From the NCBI RefSeq assembly GCF_000420485.1, contig NZ_ATVA01000018.1:124001-188000 (forward strand): a DNA stretch of 64,000 bases, read 5' to 3'. The DNA is from Paucidesulfovibrio longus DSM 6739 (lineage in GTDB: Bacteria > Desulfobacterota > Desulfovibrionia > Desulfovibrionales > Desulfovibrionaceae). This document shows positions 1 through 8,240 of this stretch, piece by piece (the first letter of the stretch is position 1; each line of letters starts with the position of its first letter). The notes under the pieces are model-generated. The model was not told the DNA's origin. It made no database searches and worked only from the letters and a program-made list of their open reading frames with translations. The translations under genes and the position numbers were made by a program.

Positions 1-258
1 CTCGTGAACACCATGCCGGAACCGGCCCGCGCCGCAGCGGCCGCCGTGGTCGGGGAGGACAACGTGCTCACCGGGGAACTTCCGGTCATGGGCTCCGAGG
101 ACTTCGCCTTCTACCTCCGGCACGTTCCGGGCTGCTTCCTCTGGGTCGGCAACGGCAAGGATTCCGCTCTGCTGCACAACAGCAAGTACGACTTCAACGA
201 CGAGGTCATCCTGGTGGGCGCTTCCGTGTTCGTGGAGCTGGTCCGTCAGGTTCTCTAA
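1..258 (+). CDS. M20-family amidohydrolase, C-terminal fragment
   Basis: The reading frame is open from the first base, so the 5' part lies outside the window. The visible 85 or so residues carry the end of an M20D metallopeptidase/amidohydrolase (hippurate hydrolase or N-acyl-amino-acid deacylase type). The GSEDFAFYL motif supplies the late metal-binding and catalytic-dimer region of this family, followed by a VPG...WVGNG strand and the LHNSKYDFND segment containing the C-terminal metal-ligand His. Family members hydrolyse N-acyl amino acids or aromatic amides in the cytoplasm. The next gene, an L-serine ammonia-lyase, starts 17 bases downstream on the same strand, so the two are probably co-transcribed in amino-acid breakdown. 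The exact substrate cannot be read from this fragment. Confidence 0.8.
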   Translation, partial: LVNTMPEPARAAAAAVVGEDNVLTGELPVMGSEDFAFYLRHVPGCFLWVGNGKDSALLHNSKYDFNDEVILVGASVFVELVRQVL

Positions 259-275
259 CAAAAGAAAAGCGAAGC

Positions 276-1493
276 ATGGATTCCCTGCAACAGCTCTACA
301 AGGTCGGCAACGGCCCTTCCAGCAGTCATACCATGGGGCCGCAAAAAGCGGCCCTGCGGTTTCTGGAACGCACGCCCCAGGCGGCGGGCTACCGCGTGAC
401 CCTGCTCGGCAGCCTCGCGGCCACGGGCCGGGGCCATCTGACGGACATGACGATCCAGCGCACCCTCGGTGAGGAGCGCACGGAAATCGTCTGGAAACCC
501 GAAGAAATCCGGCCTTTCCATCCCAACGCCCTCGTCTTCGAGGCGCTGGACAGGGAGGGAGCGCCGCTGGATCTGCCCGGCTCTGTCTGGGAGGTCTACA
601 GCGTGGGCGGCGGAACCATCGTGGAGGCGGGCGAACCACGGCGCAAGGCCGTGGACGTCTACCCGCACACGACGCTCACGGAGATCATGGAGCATTGCCG
701 CTCCGAGAATCTGGAGCTGTGGGAATACGTGGAATCCGTCGAAGGGGCCGAAATCTGGCCGTTTCTGGAAGACAGGTGGCGGGACATGAACCACTCGGTG
801 GTGCAGGGCCTCTCCCGTACGGGAGTGTTGCCCGGAGCGCTTCGCTACCCGCGCAAGGCCAATTCCTTTCTGAGGAAGGCGCGATTGCAGACCGGCGCGC
901 TGCGCTCCACGGGCATGACGTTCGCCTATGCCCTCGCCGTTGCGGAAGAAAACGCATCGGGCGGACGAGTGGTCACGGCGCCTACCTGCGGTTCCGCCGG
1001 GCTGGTTCCCGCCGTGCTTCGCTCCATAGCCGAGGACCATGGCCTTGAGGAGTGCGAAATCCTCAGGGCCATGGCCGTCGGCGGACTCGTCGGCAACCTG
1101 GTCAAGGAGAACGCGTCCATCTCCGGGGCCGAGGTGGGCTGCCAGGGAGAGATCGGCACGGCCTGCGCCATGGCCGCCGCCATGACGGCGTTTCTGTTCG
1201 GCGGCTCCCTCCGGCAGATCGACTACGCCGCGGAAATGGCACTGGAGCACCATCTGGGCATGACCTGCGACCCGGTCGGCGGCTACGTCCAGGTGCCATG
1301 CATCGAGCGCAACGCCGTTTCCGCCGTCCGCGCCGTGAACACCGCGCAGTACACGCTCTTCACGGACGGGGAGCATCGCATCAGCTTTGATCAGGTCGTG
1401 CGGACCATGGGCGAGACGGGGCGGGATCTCAAGTGCGGCTACCGGGAGACTTCCCTGGCCGGATTGGCCAAGCACGGCTGCGGCCCGGCCTGA
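276..1493 (+). CDS. sdaA: L-serine ammonia-lyase, single-chain iron-sulfur type (405 aa)
   Basis: Deaminates L-serine to pyruvate and ammonia in the cytoplasm using an oxygen-sensitive [4Fe-4S] cluster. The N-terminal half has the beta-domain signature NGPSSSHTMGP (near residue 12) and the SVGGG strand. The C-terminal half carries three cysteines at about 289 (GCQGE), 331 (CDPVGG) and 342 (CIER). Their 42- and 11-residue spacing matches the cluster ligands known from the Legionella enzyme. At 405 residues it is the shorter single-chain form. It follows the amidohydrolase by 17 bases, consistent with a small amino-acid-catabolic operon. A second, only distantly similar copy of 452 residues lies at 58705-60063. 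No strong Shine-Dalgarno precedes the ATG; the start is set by the conserved N-terminus. Confidence 0.93.
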   Translation: MDSLQQLYKVGNGPSSSHTMGPQKAALRFLERTPQAAGYRVTLLGSLAATGRGHLTDMTIQRTLGEERTEIVWKPEEIRPFHPNALVFEALDREGAPLDLPGSVWEVYSVGGGTIVEAGEPRRKAVDVYPHTTLTEIMEHCRSENLELWEYVESVEGAEIWPFLEDRWRDMNHSVVQGLSRTGVLPGALRYPRKANSFLRKARLQTGALRSTGMTFAYALAVAEENASGGRVVTAPTCGSAGLVPAVLRSIAEDHGLEECEILRAMAVGGLVGNLVKENASISGAEVGCQGEIGTACAMAAAMTAFLFGGSLRQIDYAAEMALEHHLGMTCDPVGGYVQVPCIERNAVSAVRAVNTAQYTLFTDGEHRISFDQVVRTMGETGRDLKCGYRETSLAGLAKHGCGPA

Positions 1494-1562
1494 GCGGCAT
1501 TCTGGTATTATGTGTTGCGAGGCACGATAAGAGATACGATGCCGTGTTGCCGCGCCCCACGA

Positions 1563-1577
1563 ATTGAGTTACTCAAT
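1563..1577. promoter_or_regulatory. 15-bp palindrome upstream of the TPR gene
   Basis: ATTGAGT-T-ACTCAAT is a perfect 7-bp inverted repeat around one central base. It lies 16 bases before the start codon of the 1594 gene, just ahead of its GTGGGGGAA ribosome-binding region. It is AT-rich in a GC-rich setting. It may be an operator or simply a small hairpin masking the ribosome site. No T-tract follows, so it is not a terminator. Confidence 0.35.
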
Positions 1578-1593
1578 GGAGTGGGGGAAATGA

Positions 1594-2934
1594 ATGATAC
1601 AGACCGCACGATACGACAGCATCGTTCTGGAATATCTTGAAAAGCCGAACTGCACCATTTTCATCGTTTCCGACGATGAGCTTTTCAAAAAGAATCTTCG
1701 GGCGACCCTGAACAAGACTCTGGGGCTGAAGCAGGATCTGCTCGAGAGCTACGAATCGCCCGCTCTGGTGGCCAAGCCGCTCAAGGCGCGGCTCGACCAC
1801 GGACATCCCGTGCTGCTCTTCGTGGAAGGATTGCTTCACGGCAAGCTGACCACCGACTTCATCGTCACGCTCAAGTCCCAGAGCCCCGAAGTCAAGATCA
1901 TCGCCCTGGTTTCCGAGGGGCGGCGCGAGGACATCGCCTACCTTTACGAGGTCGGCGCCAACAACGTCATCGCCAAGCCCGCGTCGGTGAACAACATCAT
2001 CGAGAAAATGGCCTTCACCATCCGGCCGCAGGGCAAGCTCACCGAGATCGTGCACCTGGCCAAGCGCCTGCTGGCGGCCCGGCAATACGAAAAAATACTG
2101 CCCCTGTGCGAGAAAATCCTCAAGATCAAGCCGGGCAGCCCCACGGGACTGATGCTCAAGGGCGACGCCTTTCTGGGTATGGGCAAGCGCGACCGCGCCC
2201 AGGAGGCGTATCTGGAGGCCCACGAGAACGCCAAGCTCTTCATCGAGCCGCTCAAACGGCTGGCCGCGTTCTATCAGGGCTCGGACAACGACATGTATCT
2301 GGCGTACATGAAGAAACTGGACAAGCTTTCCCCGCTGCACGCCGAGCGCAAGCGCGACATCGGCGAGGTGCACCTTTCGCGCGGGGAAATGGATTCCGCT
2401 GAGAAGTATTTCGATCAGGCCATCGAATGCGCCACGCGCGAGGCGTCCGCCATCATCGAGAGCATGGCCGAAAGCATCGCCCAACGGGTGCAGGGCCGCT
2501 CGCCCTACCTCGCGGAAAAATATCTGAGCAGGATGATCGAGGCCAAGAAGGGCAACCTGACCCGCTCCGACCTGGAAACGTTCAACCGCCTGGGCATTGC
2601 GCTCAAGCTCCAGGGCAAGTGGGAAGAGGCCATCGAGAACTATCGGAAGGCCTTGAAGATCGCGCCGGACGACGAGGGCCTGCACTACAACGTGGGCGTG
2701 GCCTACTTCGAGGGCGGGCGCACGCAGGACGCCGTGAACAGCTTCGCCCGCGCCGTGAAGCTCAACCCGGACTTCCACAAGGGCAACGACCGCGTCAGCT
2801 ACAACCTGGCCAACGTCTTCTACCGCGCCGGCAGCATTCCCCGCGCCGAGCAGTATCTCAAGGACGCGCTCGAAGCCAACCCGAACAACGCCCAGGCGAA
2901 AAAGCTGCTGGACGAGATTCTGCGGCGCTCCTGA
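1594..2934 (+). CDS. Pseudo-receiver domain + TPR repeat protein
   Basis: Residues ~18-140 fold like a response-regulator receiver: acidic pair D27/D28, a VLLFV strand, and the conserved K128 in AKPAS. The phospho-acceptor aspartate is absent, with V77/E78 occupying that position, so classical phosphorylation is unlikely. Residues ~145-446 are a series of tetratricopeptide repeats, clearest in the last 150 residues (for example the GKWEEAIENYRKALKIAPDD and LHYNVGVAYFEGG helices). TPR arrays bind protein partners. This architecture (REC-TPR) is seen in deltaproteobacteria, where it is usually linked to signalling or motility scaffolds. The gene stands alone on the plus strand and is convergent with the photolyase gene. 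Its partner is unknown; the role given is inference from domains only. Confidence 0.82.
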   Translation: MIQTARYDSIVLEYLEKPNCTIFIVSDDELFKKNLRATLNKTLGLKQDLLESYESPALVAKPLKARLDHGHPVLLFVEGLLHGKLTTDFIVTLKSQSPEVKIIALVSEGRREDIAYLYEVGANNVIAKPASVNNIIEKMAFTIRPQGKLTEIVHLAKRLLAARQYEKILPLCEKILKIKPGSPTGLMLKGDAFLGMGKRDRAQEAYLEAHENAKLFIEPLKRLAAFYQGSDNDMYLAYMKKLDKLSPLHAERKRDIGEVHLSRGEMDSAEKYFDQAIECATREASAIIESMAESIAQRVQGRSPYLAEKYLSRMIEAKKGNLTRSDLETFNRLGIALKLQGKWEEAIENYRKALKIAPDDEGLHYNVGVAYFEGGRTQDAVNSFARAVKLNPDFHKGNDRVSYNLANVFYRAGSIPRAEQYLKDALEANPNNAQAKKLLDEILRRS

Positions 2935-3036
2935 GGCCGGAAGCGTCCCGGCCACGCCAGATCGACGAAAGGGCGGGGCCGGTTCGGCGTGTGTTTCTGT
3001 TCGCCCCTGTTTTTTTCGGCGTTCGCCTGCGAACCC

Positions 3037-4440
3037 CTACTTCCGGCTTGCGAAGGCTCGCGCCTGCTCCACTCCCGCATAGCGCCGCACATATTCCGCC
3101 GCGTCGAACTTGCGGCGCGCGCCGTTGGAATTCATGTAGCGGATCGAACCGAACACGGGCCGCTCGGCCCAGCCCCGGTCATGCACGCCGCACACGCTCC
3201 AGGCCGCTCCGGCGTAGCCGTTGCTGTCCATGCCGTCCAACGACCAGCAGTCGTTGAGCCGGACGACCGCGTCCAGCGCCTCCTCGGGCGTGGGGCTCCA
3301 TTCCAGGATTTTCTTCGCCCAATACATGCGCATGTAGCCGTGCAGGAAGCCCTCGTCCACAAGCTGGCGCTGCGCCGCGTTCCAAAGGGGCTGATGGGTT
3401 TCGCCTTTCTCCAGCGTATTGAAATCATAGACGTATGATCGTTTGTCGCCGCGGTGCTTGTCCAGGGTCGCCTGCGCCCAGGCCGCGCAGGCGTCCAGGG
3501 CGTCGTAGCGCGGCTCGTGCAGGCAGAAATTGTCCGCGAGTTCGCGGCGCACGATGAGTTCCTCCAGGAAGGCGTCCTTGTCCTCCTGGGGAGCGCTCGA
3601 TTTTGCGGCTGCCAGGGCCGCGTCGAGTGCGGACAGGAAACCGAAATGCAGCCAGGGCGAGAGGCGCGAGGAAGCGTCCTTGACCGGGTCGTTGCGGTTT
3701 TCCGCATAGCCGCGCAGCCCCCCGCGCACGAAGGCGTCCAGCCTTTGCCCGCCCTGGGGCTCGCCGGTCTGTTCCGCGCTCGTGACCCAGTCCACGGGAG
3801 CGGCGGGATACGCTTTGGCCGCGTGCGCCTCGGCCGCGCTCCAGTCGGCCTCGCCCGCCGGTGCGGTTCCGGCTTGCGCGGGCCAGGGAGCGGGAGCGGC
3901 GCGCAGGGCCGGAAGCGAAGCCATGAATTCCGGCAGCAGCCGATGGATTTTGGGCCGGATGGTCCGGGCCATGTATTCTTTTTTGTCCGAAACGAGCCAG
4001 CAGGGCACGGTGTTGCGGCCGTCCGATTCCCAGACAGGGGCGTTCACGGTTTCAAGGAGCGTGCGCAGGTGCCGCCCGGCCGGGCGCAGCGGATCGAAAT
4101 CCGTGGTCAGGGCGCTGATGCGCGCGCTGCGGGCAAGATCGGCCACCTGGGCAGCGGGATCGCCGACGCGCAGAAAGAACGGAATGTTCAGGGCGCGAAG
4201 CCGCGCCTGGAGCGGGCGCAGGCCGTCGAGCAGGAAGCGCAGCTGGCGCAGGGAGGGGAGTTCGTGCGCTTCCGGCAGGCAGACCACGACGCCGAGGCCG
4301 ACCCCGTTTTCCTCGGCCAGCTCGCGGGCCAGGAGCAGGCCGGGATTGGACTCCACGCGGAACTCCCGGCGCATCCAGTGCAGGACCGGGCCGCGCGTCC
4401 CTGGTTCGGCGTCCTTCAGGAGTCTTGATCGGTCGCGCAT
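3037..4440 (-). CDS. phr: Class II deoxyribodipyrimidine photolyase
   Basis: Light-driven repair of cyclobutane pyrimidine dimers using FAD. The protein (467 aa) has the class II layout. An N-terminal alpha/beta antenna domain (~20-150) contains LHWMRREFRVESN. A helical FAD domain (~190-460) contains LSPWLHFGFLSA, the EELIVRRELADNFC segment, KKILEWSPTPEEAL and the W-rich C-terminal stretch GVHDRGWAERPVFGSIRYMN, all characteristic of class II rather than class I photolyases. Length is normal for the family. It is the last gene of a minus-strand run; its start overlaps the end of the glycosyltransferase gene by 25 bases, suggesting translational coupling with surface-glycan genes. The activity call is strong; the reason for this operon partnership is not evident. 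Confidence 0.93.
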   Translation of the reverse strand: MRDRSRLLKDAEPGTRGPVLHWMRREFRVESNPGLLLARELAEENGVGLGVVVCLPEAHELPSLRQLRFLLDGLRPLQARLRALNIPFFLRVGDPAAQVADLARSARISALTTDFDPLRPAGRHLRTLLETVNAPVWESDGRNTVPCWLVSDKKEYMARTIRPKIHRLLPEFMASLPALRAAPAPWPAQAGTAPAGEADWSAAEAHAAKAYPAAPVDWVTSAEQTGEPQGGQRLDAFVRGGLRGYAENRNDPVKDASSRLSPWLHFGFLSALDAALAAAKSSAPQEDKDAFLEELIVRRELADNFCLHEPRYDALDACAAWAQATLDKHRGDKRSYVYDFNTLEKGETHQPLWNAAQRQLVDEGFLHGYMRMYWAKKILEWSPTPEEALDAVVRLNDCWSLDGMDSNGYAGAAWSVCGVHDRGWAERPVFGSIRYMNSNGARRKFDAAEYVRRYAGVEQARAFASRK

Positions 4441-6116
4441 TGTTCCTCCAGGGCGGGGCGCACGCGCTCCATGCGGGCCTGAAGGTCCGCCAGAACGGCT
4501 TCGGCGTCTTTGCGGGTGGCCTCCGCGATTTCCTCCGCGCCGTGCAGCACCTGCATCTTGTAGCGGTTGCCGAGGGCGTTGGCGTTTTCCTGTCCCGGAA
4601 CGAGGGTGCTGCGGCCTGTGCGTTTTCTGTGGCGCACGCGCAGGTGCCCCTGGTAGGCGGCGAGCCTGCCCTTGGCGAGCATGCGCAGATCGCGTTCCAT
4701 GTCGTCGTATTGGGACGGGGACAGGTACAGGGAAAAGTCTCCGGCCTCCAGAAGCCGGTCGCGCCGGAAGAGATGGCAGCAGCCCGTGACCGAGGCGCAG
4801 GGACGGACATAGTTGAATTGTCCCCGGTCCAGGCCCTGGATCTGGAGATTGGAAAGCTTGAAGGGGTGCGGCTCGATGCGGCTGAGGTCCGGCGCGTCGG
4901 CAAGGGCCGCTCCGGGCGGGGTCAGGTGGTAGTCGGCGGACTGCGCCAGGAGCGGCTGGGCATCATCCACCACGCGGCAGCCCCAGACCCCCGCTTCGGG
5001 CAGGCGCTGCACGGCCGCGCCCAAGCGGCCCAGCCAGTCGCGGGGCACCAGGGCGTCGTCGTCGAGGTAGACGAGCCAATCCGCGTCTTTGGCCTCCGCG
5101 TGCAGGAGCCAGTTGCGCGCCGCGGGCGCGCCCACGTTCACGGGCAATTCCACCACGCTCATCCTGTCGCGGCCGAACTCCCCTTGCCACTTGGCCAGAA
5201 CCCGCGCGGTATGGTCCGTGGAACCGTTGTTCAGGGCGGCGATGCGCGCCAGTCCGAGGTCCGAACGGGCCAGGGCGGCCAGGGCCGCGTCCAGGTCGTC
5301 GGCCTTGTTCCAGGTATAGAGAAGCACGCAGACCTGCCCGCGCATGGGCGCGGTTTCCTGGTCCTGTCCGTCGAGCAGCTCGCTCGCTCGGAGCAGCTCG
5401 TTGACGCGCCAGGGAGAGCGGGCCAGGGATGCGAGCAGGCGGCAAAGGCCCTCCCCGCGTCCGCCTCCGGCAAGGGCCGATTCCGCTGCGCGAGCGTGGG
5501 CGAATCCCGCTCCGAACAGGGCTTCGGTTTCCTGCGCCAGATCCGCGCCCTCGTCGTGCCGTCCGGCCATATAGAAGGCCTGCCAGCGGCCAGCCGCGTG
5601 CACCGGCGCAAGCCCGCGCAGGACGTCGCTGTCCAGGGCCGCGAGGGCGAAGTCCGGGTCGCCTTCGGAAATGGCCAGGGTCAGGGCCTGCTCGCGCCAG
5701 AAGAGATTGTCCGGCTCCGCGCAGATGCGCCCTTCGAGGAAGCCGCGCAGCTTGGCCATGTCGCGGCGTGCCGCGAGATTCTGGAAATAGGAAAGGTTGG
5801 CGGGCCGCTGCCAGGCGTCGGCCAGGCTGCGCAGCAGGGCGGCGCGGTCCGGTTCGATGAGTTCGCGCAGTTCCGGTATGTTCAGGATGCGTCCGGCCAG
5901 CTCGCCGTTCAATGGGCTTTCGCCCAGGGCCGAGAAGAGCATGTCCGCATAGACCGCGCCGAGGGCGGCGTTGTGCGGCGCGTCCAGGCCGCGCCCGGCC
6001 ATGTCGAGCAGGTTGCGCACCCCGCAGGAGCCGATGCCCAGCCTCTCGCGCAGCGGGCCGGGCAGGGCGGAGAACAGGGTGGCTGGGTCGCGGGTGAACA
6101 GGCTCGGTCGCTGCAT
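4416..6116 (-). CDS. GT2-family glycosyltransferase with long N-terminal helical region
   Basis: Residues ~1-255 form an alanine/leucine-rich helical domain that resembles degenerate TPR-like helices and has no recognised signature. Residues ~265-470 are a GT-A nucleotide-sugar transferase. They carry VCVLLYTWNKADDL at the start, NNGSTDHT in the nucleotide-binding loop, and VYLDDDALVP near residue 352 as the metal-binding DXD. A C-terminal coiled helix rich in Glu/Arg follows. It probably transfers a sugar from a nucleotide donor to a cell-surface polymer or to a protein; the acceptor is unknown. It sits 51 bases after the deacetylase-GT4 gene and overlaps the photolyase gene, so it is part of one minus-strand operon. 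Confidence 0.85.
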   Translation of the reverse strand: MQRPSLFTRDPATLFSALPGPLRERLGIGSCGVRNLLDMAGRGLDAPHNAALGAVYADMLFSALGESPLNGELAGRILNIPELRELIEPDRAALLRSLADAWQRPANLSYFQNLAARRDMAKLRGFLEGRICAEPDNLFWREQALTLAISEGDPDFALAALDSDVLRGLAPVHAAGRWQAFYMAGRHDEGADLAQETEALFGAGFAHARAAESALAGGGRGEGLCRLLASLARSPWRVNELLRASELLDGQDQETAPMRGQVCVLLYTWNKADDLDAALAALARSDLGLARIAALNNGSTDHTARVLAKWQGEFGRDRMSVVELPVNVGAPAARNWLLHAEAKDADWLVYLDDDALVPRDWLGRLGAAVQRLPEAGVWGCRVVDDAQPLLAQSADYHLTPPGAALADAPDLSRIEPHPFKLSNLQIQGLDRGQFNYVRPCASVTGCCHLFRRDRLLEAGDFSLYLSPSQYDDMERDLRMLAKGRLAAYQGHLRVRHRKRTGRSTLVPGQENANALGNRYKMQVLHGAEEIAEATRKDAEAVLADLQARMERVRPALEEQCATDQDS

Positions 6117-6167
6117 GCTTTCTCCTGTGGGTGGAAGATGCGCCGCGCATCACCGCTGCGCGGAGCG

Positions 6168-8240
6168 CTAGTCCTGTTCCGGCAGAGGCGGCAGGGAGGC
6201 CACGCGCTGGCCGTGGTAGACCCGCAGCAGGTCCAGGCCCTTGTCCCGGCTGGAAAAACAGGCGGCCACGAAAGCCTGGTTGAGGCGGCCCATGCGCAGG
6301 CGCTCCTCGCGGTTCTCCGCAAGATACCTGATTTTCTCCGCCAGGCAAACCGCGTCCTCCAGGTCGCAGAGCAGGCCGTTTCGACCGTCCGTGACCAGCT
6401 CCGGAATGCCGCCCGCACGGGTGCAGACCACGGGCAGTCCGAAATGAAAGGCTTCCAGGAGCACGTTGGGCATGCTTTCCTGGCGCGAGGGAATCACGAG
6501 CATGTCCGAATGGCGCAGCAGTTCCAGGGCTTGGTCGTGCGGCACGATCCCGGCGTCGTGGATCCGCGACGCGGCGTCGGCGGGGAGCGCCTGAAGCAGG
6601 CGAGCCAGCTTGCGCGCCCCGGCCACCACGAATTCCGTGTCCCGCGCGTCGAAGCGGCGGACGTATTCGGTCACGGCGTCGAGAAACACGTCCAGGCCCT
6701 TGGCCGGAGCCTCGTTGCCCAGACAGAGCACCCGCAGGCCGCGCTTCTTGCGCGCCTCCCGATCCGGGGGGGAGGCGTCTGCGGGCACGAAGGCGTTGTA
6801 GACCACGTTCAGACGCTTGTCCGGCACGCCGAGCTTTCGCAGGGAGCGGGCGCAGGCAAAGGAATTCACGACCATGCCGCTGGCCAGCCTCGCCCAGAGC
6901 CCGAAGAGCGCGTTGGCCTTGAAGATCACGCCGCGATTGATGAACAGCCGGAAGGGGCGCGACGAGGCCAGCGAGAGCAGCCGGGCCAGGATGGCGGGCT
7001 TGTAGGCTTTGTTGTGGAAGGTGTGGACCACGTCCACGCTTTGTTCCCGGCAAAGGCGCGCCAGGAACAAGGCGGCCTTCAGCGGCTTGCGGAACTCGTC
7101 GAAGCGCCGCACCCCGACGCCCGCAGACAGTTCCCCGGCGATGGGCGAATCCTTGGGCACGCAGACCGTGACGCGCATGCCCAGATCGTGCAGGGCGGCG
7201 GCGTTGTTGATGAGCTGGCGGCTGCCTCCGGAAATCTTGGTGGAATCCGTGGCCAGGAGCACATGGGAAAGGTCCGGGCGCTTGCGCAGTTTCTTGAAGA
7301 AGAAGCGCGCTCCCGGAGATGTGGAATACATGCGCAGCCTGGACTGGAGCCACTTGCCGTCCTTGCCGGAAGCCACGCCGATGCGGTGGAGCCGGAACGG
7401 GTCGGTGCCGCGCACGTTGGGTCCGCGTTCCAGGGTGAAGGCTCCCTGGAAGCCCGCTTTCTTCAGCTCCGCTTCGGCCTTGGCGTCGTAATTGCCCCAG
7501 GGCCAGCAAAAGAGCTGCACGTCGCTGTGGTTCAAGGCGCGGATGCGGGCGAGGCTGCGCGTGAAGTCCTCCGCGCAGAAGGCCAGCCGTTCGGCCTCGC
7601 CGCGCCGGACGAAGCGCGTCCGCGGGGTCGAGTCCTGGGGCCAGAACCCGTCGTAGACGTAGGCGCTGCCGACCTCGAAGGTGGGCAGACCTGGAGCGGG
7701 CTGGGAATAGATGCCCGCGGCAGCCCAGTGCGCCTTGTTCGTTCCGATGGGGCCGCGCGGGTGGAGCGTGCGGAAGCAGCCCTGGTGGCGCGCGCCGTGG
7801 GCGTGGACCTCGTGCCCGGCGGCAAGCAGCGCCGCGATTTCGCCTTCGTTGATGAATTGCGAGTAATCTTGGTTGGTAAGCGCCTGCCGAAAGCAATCAG
7901 GCATGGGCAGGTCCGGCGGCGCATCGGACATGCGCCGGGCCGGGCCGGGCGCGATGAAGTCCGTGACCGCGAAGAACACGCCCGTGAGGCCGCGTTTTTC
8001 CAGTTCCGGCGCGGCCCGCAGGAAATTGCTCCAGTGCCCGTCGTCAAAGGTCAGGACCAGGGATTTGCGCGGGACGGGACGCCTGCCCGCGACCGCTTCG
8101 AACAGCTCCCGCGCCGTGATGCTGCGCCAGCCTGCGTCGAGCAGAGCGTCGAGATGCTCGCAAAACCGCTCCGGAGCGAGGCTGCCCTGGGCCGGGCTGA
8201 CGTCGTGGTAGCAAAGCACGGGAATGTTCGAGAGCATCAT
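6168..8240 (-). CDS. Polysaccharide deacetylase (NodB) - GT4 glycosyltransferase fusion
   Basis: Two enzymes in one 690-residue chain. Residues ~5-310 are a NodB-homology deacetylase: CYHDVSP near residue 10, the catalytic/metal TFDDGH with D66/D67, and the HAHGARH motif with H148 and H152 as probable metal ligands. Residues ~320-675 are a GT-B family 4 glycosyltransferase: NNAAALHDLG at the start of the acceptor domain, and a donor-binding VIPSRQESMPNVLLEAFHFG segment near 590. The pairing suggests one polypeptide that transfers a sugar and N-deacetylates the same glycan. Its start overlaps the stop of the upstream SGNH gene. A second ATG one codon later has the better Shine-Dalgarno spacing. 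There is no signal peptide, so a cytoplasmic or membrane-peripheral site is likely. Confidence 0.88.
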   Translation of the reverse strand: MMLSNIPVLCYHDVSPAQGSLAPERFCEHLDALLDAGWRSITARELFEAVAGRRPVPRKSLVLTFDDGHWSNFLRAAPELEKRGLTGVFFAVTDFIAPGPARRMSDAPPDLPMPDCFRQALTNQDYSQFINEGEIAALLAAGHEVHAHGARHQGCFRTLHPRGPIGTNKAHWAAAGIYSQPAPGLPTFEVGSAYVYDGFWPQDSTPRTRFVRRGEAERLAFCAEDFTRSLARIRALNHSDVQLFCWPWGNYDAKAEAELKKAGFQGAFTLERGPNVRGTDPFRLHRIGVASGKDGKWLQSRLRMYSTSPGARFFFKKLRKRPDLSHVLLATDSTKISGGSRQLINNAAALHDLGMRVTVCVPKDSPIAGELSAGVGVRRFDEFRKPLKAALFLARLCREQSVDVVHTFHNKAYKPAILARLLSLASSRPFRLFINRGVIFKANALFGLWARLASGMVVNSFACARSLRKLGVPDKRLNVVYNAFVPADASPPDREARKKRGLRVLCLGNEAPAKGLDVFLDAVTEYVRRFDARDTEFVVAGARKLARLLQALPADAASRIHDAGIVPHDQALELLRHSDMLVIPSRQESMPNVLLEAFHFGLPVVCTRAGGIPELVTDGRNGLLCDLEDAVCLAEKIRYLAENREERLRMGRLNQAFVAACFSSRDKGLDLLRVYHGQRVASLPPLPEQD

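Noticed and set aside
2935-3036. Terminator between the TPR and photolyase genes
   Set aside because: There is a T-run and a small GTTCGC/GCGAAC dyad, but they are not arranged as a stem followed by T residues in either direction.
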